Shown here: piece after piece, positions 7,785 through 15,256 of the stretch
How the letters are laid out: every line of letters begins with the position of its first letter
Numbering within the stretch: the first letter of the stretch is position 1
Assembly: GCA_047620505.1 (NCBI GenBank)
Contig: JBLHKS010000106.1
Span: forward strand, 1 to 24,656
From: JBLHKS01 sp047620505
GTDB taxonomy: Bacteria > Verrucomicrobiota > Verrucomicrobiia > Verrucomicrobiales > DEV007
DNA length: 24,656 bases
Direction of reading: 5' to 3'
The notes under the pieces: model-generated
Databases searched by the model: none
What the model was told of the DNA's origin: nothing
Seen by the model: the letters and a program-made list of their open reading frames with translations, nothing else
Translations under genes and position numbers: made by a program

Positions 7785-8744
7785 TCAGCTCTCGAGATCG
7801 GCGAATTCGTCTTCATCGTCGAACTCGTCGTCAAACTCGCCACCAGCCTGCTGCCGAGCGCGGACCTTTTCCTTGGTCGCAGCCAGATTCGGCGTGAGAC
7901 CTTTCGCGGGCTTGGGGCCCGGATCCTCGCGCTTCTGCAAAGCGCGGCGGAGTTTCTTCAACGCGATATTCTGCAACTGCCGAATCCGTTCGCGGGTAAC
8001 GCCGAATTCCTGACCAACTTCCTCGAGCGTCTTCGGCTTTTCGCCGTTGAGACCGAAGCGGGCGTCGATGATGCGACGCTCGCGTTCGTCAAGAAAGGCC
8101 AGGAGGCCGTCCAGCTGGTTGTGCATGTTTTTATGCGACAACAGCTCGAGCGGCGTCTGAGCCCGGTCATCGCCGATGATTTCACCGAACTCGGTGTTAT
8201 CATCGTCGCTGATCGGAGCATCCAGCGATGCGGGACGAAGGCTTGCCGCCTTCAGATGGGCCAGTTTGGCACGGTCGATTCCAATTTCTTCAGCCAACTC
8301 TTCATCAGTTGGCTCACGGCCGAGTTCTTCGGCAAGGACCATGGCAAGCCGGCGCATCTTGCTGATTTTGTCCACCATGTGGACAGGCAAGCGGATCGTC
8401 TTGGACTGGTTAGCCAACGCACGTTTGATGGACTGTTTGATCCACCACGCGGCGTAGGTTGACAGTTTTCCGCCTTTATTCGGATCGAAACGCTCCACGG
8501 CCTTCATGAGGCCGATGTTGCCTTCCGATATCAAATCGAGGAGGGGAAGACCGTAGTTGGCGTAATCCTGCGCGATTTTAACGACGAGCCGGAGGTTCGC
8601 TTTGATCATGTGCGCACGGGCTTCCATATCGCCCCTTTTAATACGCTCAGCCAATTCGACTTCCTGCTCGCGCGTCAAGAGCGGCGTCTTGCCGATCTCG
8701 CGAAGGTAGATTTTGATGCCGCCATCTAGTTCAAGGTTAGACAT
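7785..8744 (-). CDS. Sigma-70 family RNA polymerase sigma factor (RpoD/SigA/RpoS type)
   Basis: A 319-residue sigma factor that directs RNA polymerase to promoters. Region 1.2 opens at IKIYLREIGKTPLLTREQE (10-28). Region 2 includes DLISEGNIGLMKAVERFDP (70-88) and the -10 recognition helix STYAAWWIKQSIKRAL (95-110). Region 3 follows (about 115-170). Region 4.2 is TLEEVGQEFGVTRERIRQLQ (239-258). There is no region 1.1, so it resembles group 2 sigmas or short primary sigmas. The tail (271-319) is unusual: basic and proline-containing, then acidic with FDDEFDDEDEFADLE. An AGGAGA site lies upstream of the ATG, one of the few clear ribosome sites in the window. The gene is monocistronic, with a long leader region upstream and a strong terminator downstream. 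Whether it is the main or an alternative sigma cannot be told from the sequence. Confidence 0.95.
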   Translation of the reverse strand: MSNLELDGGIKIYLREIGKTPLLTREQEVELAERIKRGDMEARAHMIKANLRLVVKIAQDYANYGLPLLDLISEGNIGLMKAVERFDPNKGGKLSTYAAWWIKQSIKRALANQSKTIRLPVHMVDKISKMRRLAMVLAEELGREPTDEELAEEIGIDRAKLAHLKAASLRPASLDAPISDDDNTEFGEIIGDDRAQTPLELLSHKNMHNQLDGLLAFLDERERRIIDARFGLNGEKPKTLEEVGQEFGVTRERIRQLQNIALKKLRRALQKREDPGPKPAKGLTPNLAATKEKVRARQQAGGEFDDEFDDEDEFADLES

Positions 8745-8753
8745 TATTGGGTG

Positions 8754-8759
8754 TCTCCT
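8754..8759 (-). promoter_or_regulatory. Ribosome binding site of the sigma factor
   Basis: AGGAGA on the minus strand, 9 bases before the ATG at 8742-8744. It confirms that start codon and stands out because most genes in the window have weak or no Shine-Dalgarno sites. Confidence 0.75.
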
Positions 8760-9183
8760 GTTGTTTTCGGTTCTTAACTCTGTTTGGGGGTGTGAAAAAT
8801 TTCGTCTTTTTTGCCGTTGGGATTTGACGAACGGGGCGCCGGGTCTACGCTATTTCGAGCGCTTTCACCAGCTTAAAGTTACACGTAGGGGAAAATAAAA
8901 TCTTTCGGGTCCTTTTTCCCCCATTCCAAGGGCGGCGACTGTCGGCATTCTGACCGGAGGCAAGGGACATTTGTTCACGAGATTCTTTCAGGGTTGAACC
9001 GTTAGGACAAGCCTTTTATTTCACATTTGTTAAGTTTTTTTCTGCCGTCGGGGAGAAATACGCTCCGACCAGCATCTCTTCTTTCCCGTTTTTCGTATCC
9101 GGAAGACTCTCGGATCCACTTTTTCTTAGCCGCTTGCCCAGTCGAGAGTGACGAATTTCAGCCGATTTCCGGCTCATTCCGGC

Positions 9184-9195
9184 CAGCAGCTGCTG
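9184..9195. repeat. CAGCAGCTGCTG palindrome, exact
   Basis: Intergenic, in the 606-base gap upstream of the sigma factor, 40 bases from the 17-bp inverted repeat. Confidence 0.9.
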
Positions 9196-9235
9196 AATCG
9201 CGCCGTTGATATTTCGGTCGGCCGCCGTTCGGAGC

Positions 9236-9288
9236 ACGGATGTCCACATCCGCTTCGGATCGTTTCACAAACGGATGTGGACATCCGT
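9236..9288. repeat. Perfect 17-bp inverted repeat, each arm itself palindromic
   Basis: ACGGATGTCCACATCCG (9236-9252) is exactly complementary to CGGATGTGGACATCCGT (9272-9288), with 19 bases between. Each arm is also a 7-bp palindrome around a two-base centre (CGGATGT, CC or GG, ACATCCG). There is no T-tract next to it, so it is not a standard terminator. It may be a REP-like or MITE-like dispersed element, or a double binding site. Confidence 0.85.
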
Positions 9289-9350
9289 ACTACGGGGAAA
9301 TCGGCGCTTGCTCCTCAAGAGCGGAAGGCCACAACCAGAATCGCGATCGC

Positions 9351-10106
9351 TCAGTCGATCGGCTTAGCATAAATATTGCGGAACTGCACCAGACTCGACG
9401 CCCCGTTCCACTTGTCTTTCTCAGCATCGTAGCCACCGTGATGCTGCAGCGCGATCGGGCCTTCTTCCGGCACGCCCGGAAGCTGCGCGTCATCGAGAAC
9501 GAGCTTGCCGTTGAGCTTCACGGTCAACCGATCTCCGACAATCGTAATATCGAAGCTGTTCCATTCGCCAATCGGCTTGTCGGCTCGCACTATCGGAGTC
9601 ACGCCTTTGCGGATCTCGGCGTCATCCTGCTTATTTCGATAACCATAGACCTCGCCGGAGCCGATCGGCCAGTTCCAGATGTTGAGCTGGGCTTTGCTGA
9701 TGCCTCGGAGGAGAATCCCGGAATCCGCTCCCGGCTCCGGATTGACGACCCTCTTTCCATCCTCATCCAGCTTATAACTGCCGTCAGGCAGCACGACCGG
9801 CACGTCGTAGCTGCCTTTCAGCTCTTTGATCCGCCACTCAACATGAATCTGGACGTCGCCGAACGACTTCTCGGTCCAGAGCGACTTGTCGCCGCCCGGC
9901 TTCAGCTTCGGTTCGCAGTCGATCACGCCGTCGACGACTTTCCAGATACCCTCGACCTCGGTTTTCATCGTCCAGCCGCTCAGATCCTCGCCGTTGAAGA
10001 GCGAAACCCAGCCTTCGCTGGCCGGAAACCGATCCTCATCCGCGAACGCGGGCCAGCAGCTGCTGGCGAGGAGAAAACCGAGACTGACGTTCAGAAATTT
10101 GTTCAT
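9351..10106 (-). CDS. Exported DUF1080 (3-keto-disaccharide hydrolase-like) protein
   Basis: A 251-residue protein with a signal peptide (MNKFLNVSLGFLLASSCWPAFA) and a single DUF1080 domain (PF06439), a concanavalin-like beta sandwich. Family landmarks are GWVSLFNGEDLSGWTM (32-47), a WKVVDGVIDCEP stretch, DIQI-like DVQIHVEWRI, GADSGILLRG, GEWNSFDITIVGDRLTVKLNG and the ending GPIALQHHGG...VQFRNIYAKPI. Members of this fold have been linked to hydrolysis of 3-keto-glycosides and are abundant in Planctomycetota and Verrucomicrobiota. The Ser-Ser-Cys in the signal peptide is written by a CAGCAGCTGCTGG word. It gives a poor lipobox (ASSC), so cleavage after AFA is likelier than lipidation. The ATG is at 10104-10106, directly preceded by AAGGG with almost no spacing, so this is probably not a working ribosome site. 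Confidence 0.9.
   Translation of the reverse strand: MNKFLNVSLGFLLASSCWPAFADEDRFPASEGWVSLFNGEDLSGWTMKTEVEGIWKVVDGVIDCEPKLKPGGDKSLWTEKSFGDVQIHVEWRIKELKGSYDVPVVLPDGSYKLDEDGKRVVNPEPGADSGILLRGISKAQLNIWNWPIGSGEVYGYRNKQDDAEIRKGVTPIVRADKPIGEWNSFDITIVGDRLTVKLNGKLVLDDAQLPGVPEEGPIALQHHGGYDAEKDKWNGASSLVQFRNIYAKPID
10054..10065. repeat. CAGCAGCTGCTG palindrome, exact
   Basis: In the signal-peptide codons of the DUF1080 gene, read as Ser-Ser-Cys-Trp, the third possible codon phase. Confidence 0.9.
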
Positions 10107-10228
10107 CCCTTAATCTCGAACCGGAATTGACTAGGGCTCAAGCATTTTCGCGCGACCAGCTTCGAAAATCCATAAAGCCGAGACGAGGCTATCAGAATCT
10201 GTTAAAGTTTCACCGACAGGTTCGACGC

Positions 10229-10636
10229 ATGACCAAACGCCCTAACGACCAACAAAATGACGAAGCGTCTCTGTTCCGGCGTTTAAATTTGCCTGCAGCC
10301 TCCCTGAAGAATCCGCGGCCACGTATTCTAACGACTTCTGAGAACGTTCAAAAGTCGGAAAAACCGCCGATCCCTCTTTCTCAGATATTGCTTGTGATCG
10401 CGGAAGTCGTGCTGAATTTTGGGATCGTCGCGTTCATTTTCGTTGTGTCCTACCGTTGGAGTCTTTCTGGACGAGGATACAGCAGCGTCCCTGAAATGGC
10501 AGTTCCCTACGCCTTGGGAATCGTGGTTATTTTCGAGGGGCTCTACGTCGCGACCCTCCAAAGATTTTCGCAACTTCAGCGAATCGCCATTTTCAGCGTG
10601 CTCGCACTGCTTTTAGTTTGGGTTGTTTTCTTTTAG
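10229..10636 (+). CDS. Small membrane protein of unknown function
   Basis: A 135-residue protein with a charged, polar N-terminus (about 1-48, starting MTKRPNDQQNDEASLFRRLN) and three hydrophobic segments at about 52-75, 90-108 and 113-134. The protein ends right after the last one. I do not recognise the family. I chose the ATG at 10229; the frame is open 34 codons further upstream, but that part is basic and unlike a protein start. Its stop at 10634-10636 is two bases from the stop of the convergent creatininase gene. Coding is supported by the clean three-helix hydrophobic pattern; the role is unknown. Confidence 0.65.
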   Translation: MTKRPNDQQNDEASLFRRLNLPAASLKNPRPRILTTSENVQKSEKPPIPLSQILLVIAEVVLNFGIVAFIFVVSYRWSLSGRGYSSVPEMAVPYALGIVVIFEGLYVATLQRFSQLQRIAIFSVLALLLVWVVFF

Positions 10637-10638
10637 AC

Positions 10639-11511
10639 TCACAACGGGCGCTGCTTCCACGGAATCGGCATCGTCGGCGGCGTGCGATGACGATCCTTGC
10701 GCTGATCCTTCGGCCGGTCCTTGAACCACGTCACCAGCCGCACAAGCTGCTTCACAGCTTCTTCGTAAGCGCGTTTCCCTTTTTCCTCGGTCGCCAGCTC
10801 CGCCTCGCCTAACACGCCGCTATCCGAATAGCTGCTCGTCCACGAAACAGCCGTTGCCGGCCCGGCTCCAAACAAATCGACGTAGTTGAACGGACTGCCT
10901 TCTTCGTTAAACGAAATCGTCCCGTTCTCGATTTTGTCTTTCCTGACATTGTCGCCATCCAGATAAAGATAAAGCGAGGTTTCCAGCTCACACGCATGCG
11001 CGCAGCCACCAGGAAACTTGCTCTCGCGCCAGCTCGGCAAGAAATCTTTGTCGACGGTCAGGAGATTCCACCAGGCGGCGAGAACGCACTCGGCGTCCGT
11101 TTCCAGATTCGTCCGCCGCGCGACGAGGTCGAGATTCGGCATGTTCGAGCCGTGGCCGTTGAGCAGAATAATCTTCTTGAAGCCGTGGTAGGCGAGCGAG
11201 CGCGTGATGTCGAGAACGTGCTGGATGAAGTGCTCGAAGTCGTTGTTGATCGTGCCCGGAAAGTCCATGACGTGCCCCGTGTAGCCGTAGGCCACGATCG
11301 GCATGACCAACATTTTACCAGGCGCAAGTTTCCCAGCTCCGTTGGCAATTCCCATTGGGCAAACGAGGTCGACATCGAGCGGCAGGTGCGGCCCGTGTTG
11401 CTCCACCGCGCCGCAAGGCAGGATGCAGACTTTGCCGAGATCGATCGCGTCGTTGATCTCGGGCCAGGTCAGTTTTTCGTAGCGGTATTCGGTTTCGGCT
11501 CGGCTGCTCAT
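10639..11511 (-). CDS. Creatininase (creatinine amidohydrolase) family protein
   Basis: A 290-residue protein of the creatininase family (PF02633), metal-dependent amidohydrolases acting on cyclic or linear amides such as creatinine or formamidopyrimidine intermediates. Visible motifs are ILPCGAVEQHGPHLPLDVD (30-48, with metal-ligand Glu, His and Asp), YGYTGHVMDFPGTI, LLNGHGSN (117-123) and HACELETSL with the conserved Glu. The ATG at 11509-11511 follows AGGA at a 7-base spacing; the open frame extends 42 codons upstream but includes unlikely sequence. No signal peptide is seen, so it should be cytoplasmic. It is divergent from sulfatase 1 across 142 bases and may share a control region with it. 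The exact substrate cannot be read from the sequence. Confidence 0.9.
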   Translation of the reverse strand: MSSRAETEYRYEKLTWPEINDAIDLGKVCILPCGAVEQHGPHLPLDVDLVCPMGIANGAGKLAPGKMLVMPIVAYGYTGHVMDFPGTINNDFEHFIQHVLDITRSLAYHGFKKIILLNGHGSNMPNLDLVARRTNLETDAECVLAAWWNLLTVDKDFLPSWRESKFPGGCAHACELETSLYLYLDGDNVRKDKIENGTISFNEEGSPFNYVDLFGAGPATAVSWTSSYSDSGVLGEAELATEEKGKRAYEEAVKQLVRLVTWFKDRPKDQRKDRHRTPPTMPIPWKQRPL

Positions 11512-11590
11512 GAAGGAATCCTGCGCAACTGAAGGGATCGAAGCCAGCAAAAACTCCGAAACCTGAAACCCTGAGCCCGCCGCGGATGCC

Positions 11591-11602
11591 CAGCAGCTGC
11601 TG
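11591..11602. repeat. CAGCAGCTGCTG palindrome, exact
   Basis: In the 142-base divergent gap between the creatininase-family gene and sulfatase 1. Confidence 0.9.
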
Positions 11603-11653
11603 ACGCGTATAAATCCGGAGTTTGAACAATCCGGCAATCAGGGATTCAATCGG

Positions 11654-13078
11654 ATGATGAAATTCCTGCTCCCCATCGTCCTCGCGACGATCCACTGTGT
11701 CTCTTTTTCCTCCGCCGAAGAACGAAAGCCAAACGTTCTCCTCTTGTTGGCCGACGATCTGAACACGGCCTTGAGCGGATTCGGGCACCCCCAGTGCAAA
11801 ACGCCTCGCCTCGATGAACTCGCCGAGCAGGGCGTTCGTTTTGAAAACATGCACTGCCAATACCCGGTTTGCGGAGCCTCCCGCGCCTCGTTGATGACCG
11901 GTCTCTATCCCTACACCAACGGAATGTTGGGCAACAGCGGCGATCTTCGCAAGAACCTCCCCGACGTGGTGACGCTGTCACAGCTCTTTCGCCAGAACGG
12001 CTACCGCGCCGGTCGTGTAAGCAAAATCTATCACATGGGAATTCCGAACGAGATTCTCGCCGGAACAGCCGATCACGATGACCCACCTTCATGGGATGAA
12101 ACCGTGAACATCAAAGCGCTGGAACAAAATGCGCCGGGAGTGCGAACCGAATGGTCCCCGAAGGACACCGGCTCCCAGACGTTTACCGGAGTCGAAGCTT
12201 CGACCGGCGACCTCGAACATGCCGATGGGATGGCGGCGAAGGCGGCGATCGAGTTTTTGAAGCGCAATCAGGACAAGCCCTTCTTTCTCGGATGCGGTTT
12301 CGTGCGCCCGCACGTGCCTCTCGTTGCCCCATCCAAATATTTCGACATCTACGATCGGGACGCGATGATCGCGCCGGTTGTTCCCGAGGGTGACCTCGAT
12401 GATGTGCCGATGGTGATTCGAGACTACAAATCGATAACTCGCTACGGCGTCACTCCCGAATTGCACAAGGGATTGCTTGAGGCCTACTACGCCAGCATTT
12501 CCTACATGGACGCCCAAGTCGGGCGAGTGCTCGACACGCTTGATGAGTTAGGCCTGCGCGAGAACACCATCGTGATTTTCTCCAGCGATCACGGATATCT
12601 GTTAGGACACCACAACAAATTTCAGAAGCAGCACTTGTTCGAGGAATCAACTCGCGTGCCGTTCATTCTCAGCGTTCCCTGGCTTTCCGAATCACACGGC
12701 ACGGCAACGAGCCAGATCACCGAGTTAGTCGATCTCTACCCAACCGTGGCCGAGCTCGCTGGCTTGACTCCGCCCAGCGAGCTACAGGGTCAGAGCTTCG
12801 TGACACTGCTGGAAGATCCTCTGGCTGAGAGCTGGAACAAAAATCTGGCCTTCACAATCAGCCGTAGTGGAGGCGAATCGATTCGCACGGAAGATTGGCG
12901 CTTCACTCAGTGGGGATTTGGATCGAAAGGCCGGGAACTTTTCGATCGGAAAAACGATCCGGGAGAATTCACCAATCTCGCGAGCGATCCAAAATATGCC
13001 GGGCAACTGGCCAAACTGAAGGCGCGCCTGGAAACCAAGCGCGTCGAAGCGGGATACGATCCGAATCGCTACAAGTGA
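11654..13078 (+). CDS. Exported sulfatase, iduronate-2-sulfatase-like
   Basis: A 474-residue arylsulfatase-superfamily enzyme (PF00884) that would hydrolyse sulfate esters, probably from polysaccharides. The signal peptide ends near FSSAEE. Then come KPNVLLLLADDLN (metal Asp pair), the formylglycine site CGASRASLMTGLYP (Cys73), a KPFFLGCGFVRPHVPLVAP block and FSSDHGYLLGHHNKFQKQHLFEE, which is typical of the iduronate-2-sulfatase group. It ends with ELFDRKNDPGEFTNLA. The oddity is the activation motif: Cys-Gly-Ala-Ser-Arg instead of the usual Cys-x-Pro-x-Arg. Alanine in that place is accepted by some maturases (anSME type), so activity is possible but depends on which maturase the cell has. 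The start is ATGATG at 11654. The gene ends 4 bases from the convergent DUF4198 gene. Confidence 0.93.
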   Translation: MMKFLLPIVLATIHCVSFSSAEERKPNVLLLLADDLNTALSGFGHPQCKTPRLDELAEQGVRFENMHCQYPVCGASRASLMTGLYPYTNGMLGNSGDLRKNLPDVVTLSQLFRQNGYRAGRVSKIYHMGIPNEILAGTADHDDPPSWDETVNIKALEQNAPGVRTEWSPKDTGSQTFTGVEASTGDLEHADGMAAKAAIEFLKRNQDKPFFLGCGFVRPHVPLVAPSKYFDIYDRDAMIAPVVPEGDLDDVPMVIRDYKSITRYGVTPELHKGLLEAYYASISYMDAQVGRVLDTLDELGLRENTIVIFSSDHGYLLGHHNKFQKQHLFEESTRVPFILSVPWLSESHGTATSQITELVDLYPTVAELAGLTPPSELQGQSFVTLLEDPLAESWNKNLAFTISRSGGESIRTEDWRFTQWGFGSKGRELFDRKNDPGEFTNLASDPKYAGQLAKLKARLETKRVEAGYDPNRYK

Positions 13079-13082
13079 CCGC

Positions 13083-13790
13083 TTACGGCTTGGCGAGGTT
13101 GATGGTCAGAGTCGAATGATAGCGGACCACGGTGAATGCCTTGTCGTCCGCCGGTTCTTTGCCGGATTTCGATTCGTCCACGCTCGTGTGAATCTGAAAC
13201 AGCCCGGCGCTCTCCGGAGTGAATGCGGCTTTGCCTTCGTCATCGGTTTTCAAGTCGGCTTTTCCCCCGCCTCTGACGCGGATGCTCACACCTTGGGCAG
13301 GCTCGCCGCGCCAGAGCACTTGAACTTGAAATTCGTCGCCGTTCCAGCTCGGCACGATGTCCAATTCCAGCTTCTTCGAGCGACCCAGCTCGCTCAAGAC
13401 CTCAGCAGCTGCTGAATCGAAATGCTTGGCGCAATAATGAAGCTGCACGTCCGTTTCGCCGTAGCGCCAGACGCCGAATCGTCCGTAGCTCTCCAGCACA
13501 CGCGGTCCACTCTCGGCGAGCGCGCCTTGCAGCCAGCGGAGGTCTTCGCGCTTCGTGTCAGCCATTTCAAGCTCGCGGTATTTCGGCTTGTCGACGGTTC
13601 GCAGCCACGTCTTTCCGCGCGCGATGAACGCGTCGATGTACTTTCCGTCGCCGGGTCGAATCCCGCCTTCAAAGACAAGGTCGGCGGAGCCATGTTCGCC
13701 TTCTTTCGGATCAATCGTGATCCAGAGATAGTGAGCTTGAGCAAGGCTCGTCAAAAAAATCAGAGTCAGGCAGAGTAATGGGGTTTTCAT
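13083..13790 (-). CDS. Exported DUF4198 protein
   Basis: A 235-residue secreted protein. A signal peptide (MKTPLLCLTLIFLTSLAQA) is followed directly by HYLWITIDP, the usual mature start of DUF4198 proteins (PF10670), which are sometimes annotated as nickel-uptake or transport-associated beta-sandwich proteins. The C-terminal half has an Ig-like/carboxypeptidase-regulatory pattern (GVSIRVRGGGKADLKTDDEG followed by AAFTPESAGLFQIH). The ATG at 13788-13790 is chosen because it begins the signal peptide. It lies 60 bases downstream of the second DUF1552 gene on the same strand and may be co-transcribed with it. A metal-related role is known only loosely for the family and is not shown by the residues here. 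Confidence 0.8.
   Translation of the reverse strand: MKTPLLCLTLIFLTSLAQAHYLWITIDPKEGEHGSADLVFEGGIRPGDGKYIDAFIARGKTWLRTVDKPKYRELEMADTKREDLRWLQGALAESGPRVLESYGRFGVWRYGETDVQLHYCAKHFDSAAAEVLSELGRSKKLELDIVPSWNGDEFQVQVLWRGEPAQGVSIRVRGGGKADLKTDDEGKAAFTPESAGLFQIHTSVDESKSGKEPADDKAFTVVRYHSTLTINLAKP
13403..13414. repeat. CAGCAGCTGCTG palindrome, exact
   Basis: Inside the DUF4198 gene, read as Ala-Ala-Ala (DSAAAEVL). Confidence 0.9.
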
Positions 13791-13850
13791 GAAGAAACCC
13801 TGAGGCCCGCCCGCCGGAGCCACCAGAAAAAACGACGGCAAATCGTTTTC

Positions 13851-15170
13851 TCAGCTCAATCCATCGAGCGTCCCGGTGCTGTCGACGAACCGCTCTTCCT
13901 CAAGCCCTAACGCCTGAAGCATGCTGACAAACACGTTCGACATCGGTGTCGATTCTTGGAACTTCAGGTAGTGCCCGTGCTTCAGGCCGAGCTTCCCGCC
14001 GCCAGCGAGCAGCAGCGGAAAATTCCGGTTCACGTGCGTTTTGCTGTTCGTGCTTCCGTAGAGAACCTGGGTGGTGTCGAGCAAATTCCCCTCCCCCTCT
14101 TCAGTCTCGCGAAGCCGCGTCAGAAATCGAGCCAGCTGCTCGGTCATGAACTGATCGAACTTTCCCATGTTTTCCGCGCCGCCCTTTTTCCCGGCACCGT
14201 GCGCGAGACCGTGCCAATCGCCCTTCAATCCGATGCAGGCCGGAAACGTCCGCGCCCGCGAAGGGCCCATGCTGCCGACCTGGTAAGTCGCGACGCGCGT
14301 CAGATCCGTCTGGAATGCAAGGAACATCAAATCGTAGATCGCCGTCAGGTACTCTTTCGGCGAATCCGGCGTCGCTTCCAGCGGGATCGAACTCGAGTCG
14401 ACTTCCGGCAGCGGCACGTTCATCCAGTCTTGAGCCCGGTCGACGCGCTGCTCGACTTCGCGAACGGAAGTTTCAAATTCATCGAGCTTCCGCTGATCGG
14501 CAGTCCCCAGATTGCGGCGCAGCGACTTCGATTGCTCCATCACGAGATCGAGAATCGAGCCCGAAGTCTCCAGCCGGAGCTGATCGTTTTTGCTCGCCTG
14601 GTCCTGACCGAACAACCGTTGAAAAATCAGCTTCGGATCCGCCAGCGCCGGAATCGGCTGACCATCGGCGGTGTACGAAAGCGTCGTCGTTCGCGTTCTC
14701 GGCCCCACGCCGCCATCGGTCGAAAGCGTGAGCGAATTGAGCCGCGTCTGCTCGCCAATCCGGCTCGCGATCAGCTGGTCGAGCGAAATCGTGTTCCGAT
14801 ACGTGACCTTGGCGAGATTGTTCGCCGTCAGAAAAACGTCACCCGTGTCGTGGCCGTTCATCGAGCGACAACGCGGATGCGAAAGGCCGCTAAAAATCGA
14901 AACGTCGTCCATCAACGGCGCGAGCGGCTTAAGCGGATTGGAGAGCTCGAAGTCTTTCCCTTCACCGGTCGGAAACCAGCCCCACGCGCGATCTTCCGCG
15001 TCGTCCTTCGGCATCGCGACCCCAAACGGAAACTGAATCGCGCACATCCGCTTCGGCAACTGCTGAGCGGATTTGTCACTGCCCATCGCTTCGAGAAACG
15101 GCAGCGCGAGCGTGACTCCAGCGCCTTTGAGAGCTGTTCGGCGATCTAGTTTTTGTGATTTCTTCGACAC
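13851..15170 (-). CDS. DUF1552 family exported protein (copy 2)
   Basis: A 439-residue DUF1552 protein (PF07586). It starts with GTG (15168-15170) and a twin-arginine signal (LDRRTALKGAGVTLALPFL). Landmarks are PFGVAMP, GWFPTGEGKDFELSNPLKPL, FSGLSHPRC, NGHDTGDVFLTA, TISLDQLIA and, near the end, LLLAGGGKLGLKHGHYL and FVDSTGTLDGLS. It is only moderately similar to copy 1, so this is an old paralogue and not a recent duplicate. The expected DUF1592-type partner is not adjacent: it lies at 18197-20521, separated by a regulator and a chimeric gene. The AraC-type gene ends 86 bases upstream on the same strand and the DUF4198 gene follows 60 bases downstream. Confidence 0.93.
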   Translation of the reverse strand: MSKKSQKLDRRTALKGAGVTLALPFLEAMGSDKSAQQLPKRMCAIQFPFGVAMPKDDAEDRAWGWFPTGEGKDFELSNPLKPLAPLMDDVSIFSGLSHPRCRSMNGHDTGDVFLTANNLAKVTYRNTISLDQLIASRIGEQTRLNSLTLSTDGGVGPRTRTTTLSYTADGQPIPALADPKLIFQRLFGQDQASKNDQLRLETSGSILDLVMEQSKSLRRNLGTADQRKLDEFETSVREVEQRVDRAQDWMNVPLPEVDSSSIPLEATPDSPKEYLTAIYDLMFLAFQTDLTRVATYQVGSMGPSRARTFPACIGLKGDWHGLAHGAGKKGGAENMGKFDQFMTEQLARFLTRLRETEEGEGNLLDTTQVLYGSTNSKTHVNRNFPLLLAGGGKLGLKHGHYLKFQESTPMSNVFVSMLQALGLEEERFVDSTGTLDGLS

Positions 15171-15256
15171 CTGAATAGCACGGCGCGACGGGTGAGGTTT
15201 TTACATTTTCTCAACGGATACGATGTCCGCCATCCTCATGTGGATCGAATTTATCT

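Larger units (their letters stand above)
8745..9350. other. Long noncoding stretch upstream of the sigma factor
   Basis: This gap lies between two minus-strand genes. No convincing ORF or RNA gene is visible. It holds the sigma factor leader with its ribosome site, an AT-rich part around 8880-9060, one exact CAGCAGCTGCTG palindrome (9184-9195) and a 17-bp inverted repeat (9236-9288). Promoter boxes could not be placed with confidence. Confidence 0.6.

Noticed and set aside
10060..10070. Lipoprotein signal (ASSC) in the DUF1080 protein.
   Set aside because: The Cys is written by the palindrome, the box lacks the usual Gly/Ala before Cys, and a normal cleavage site (AFA) follows.
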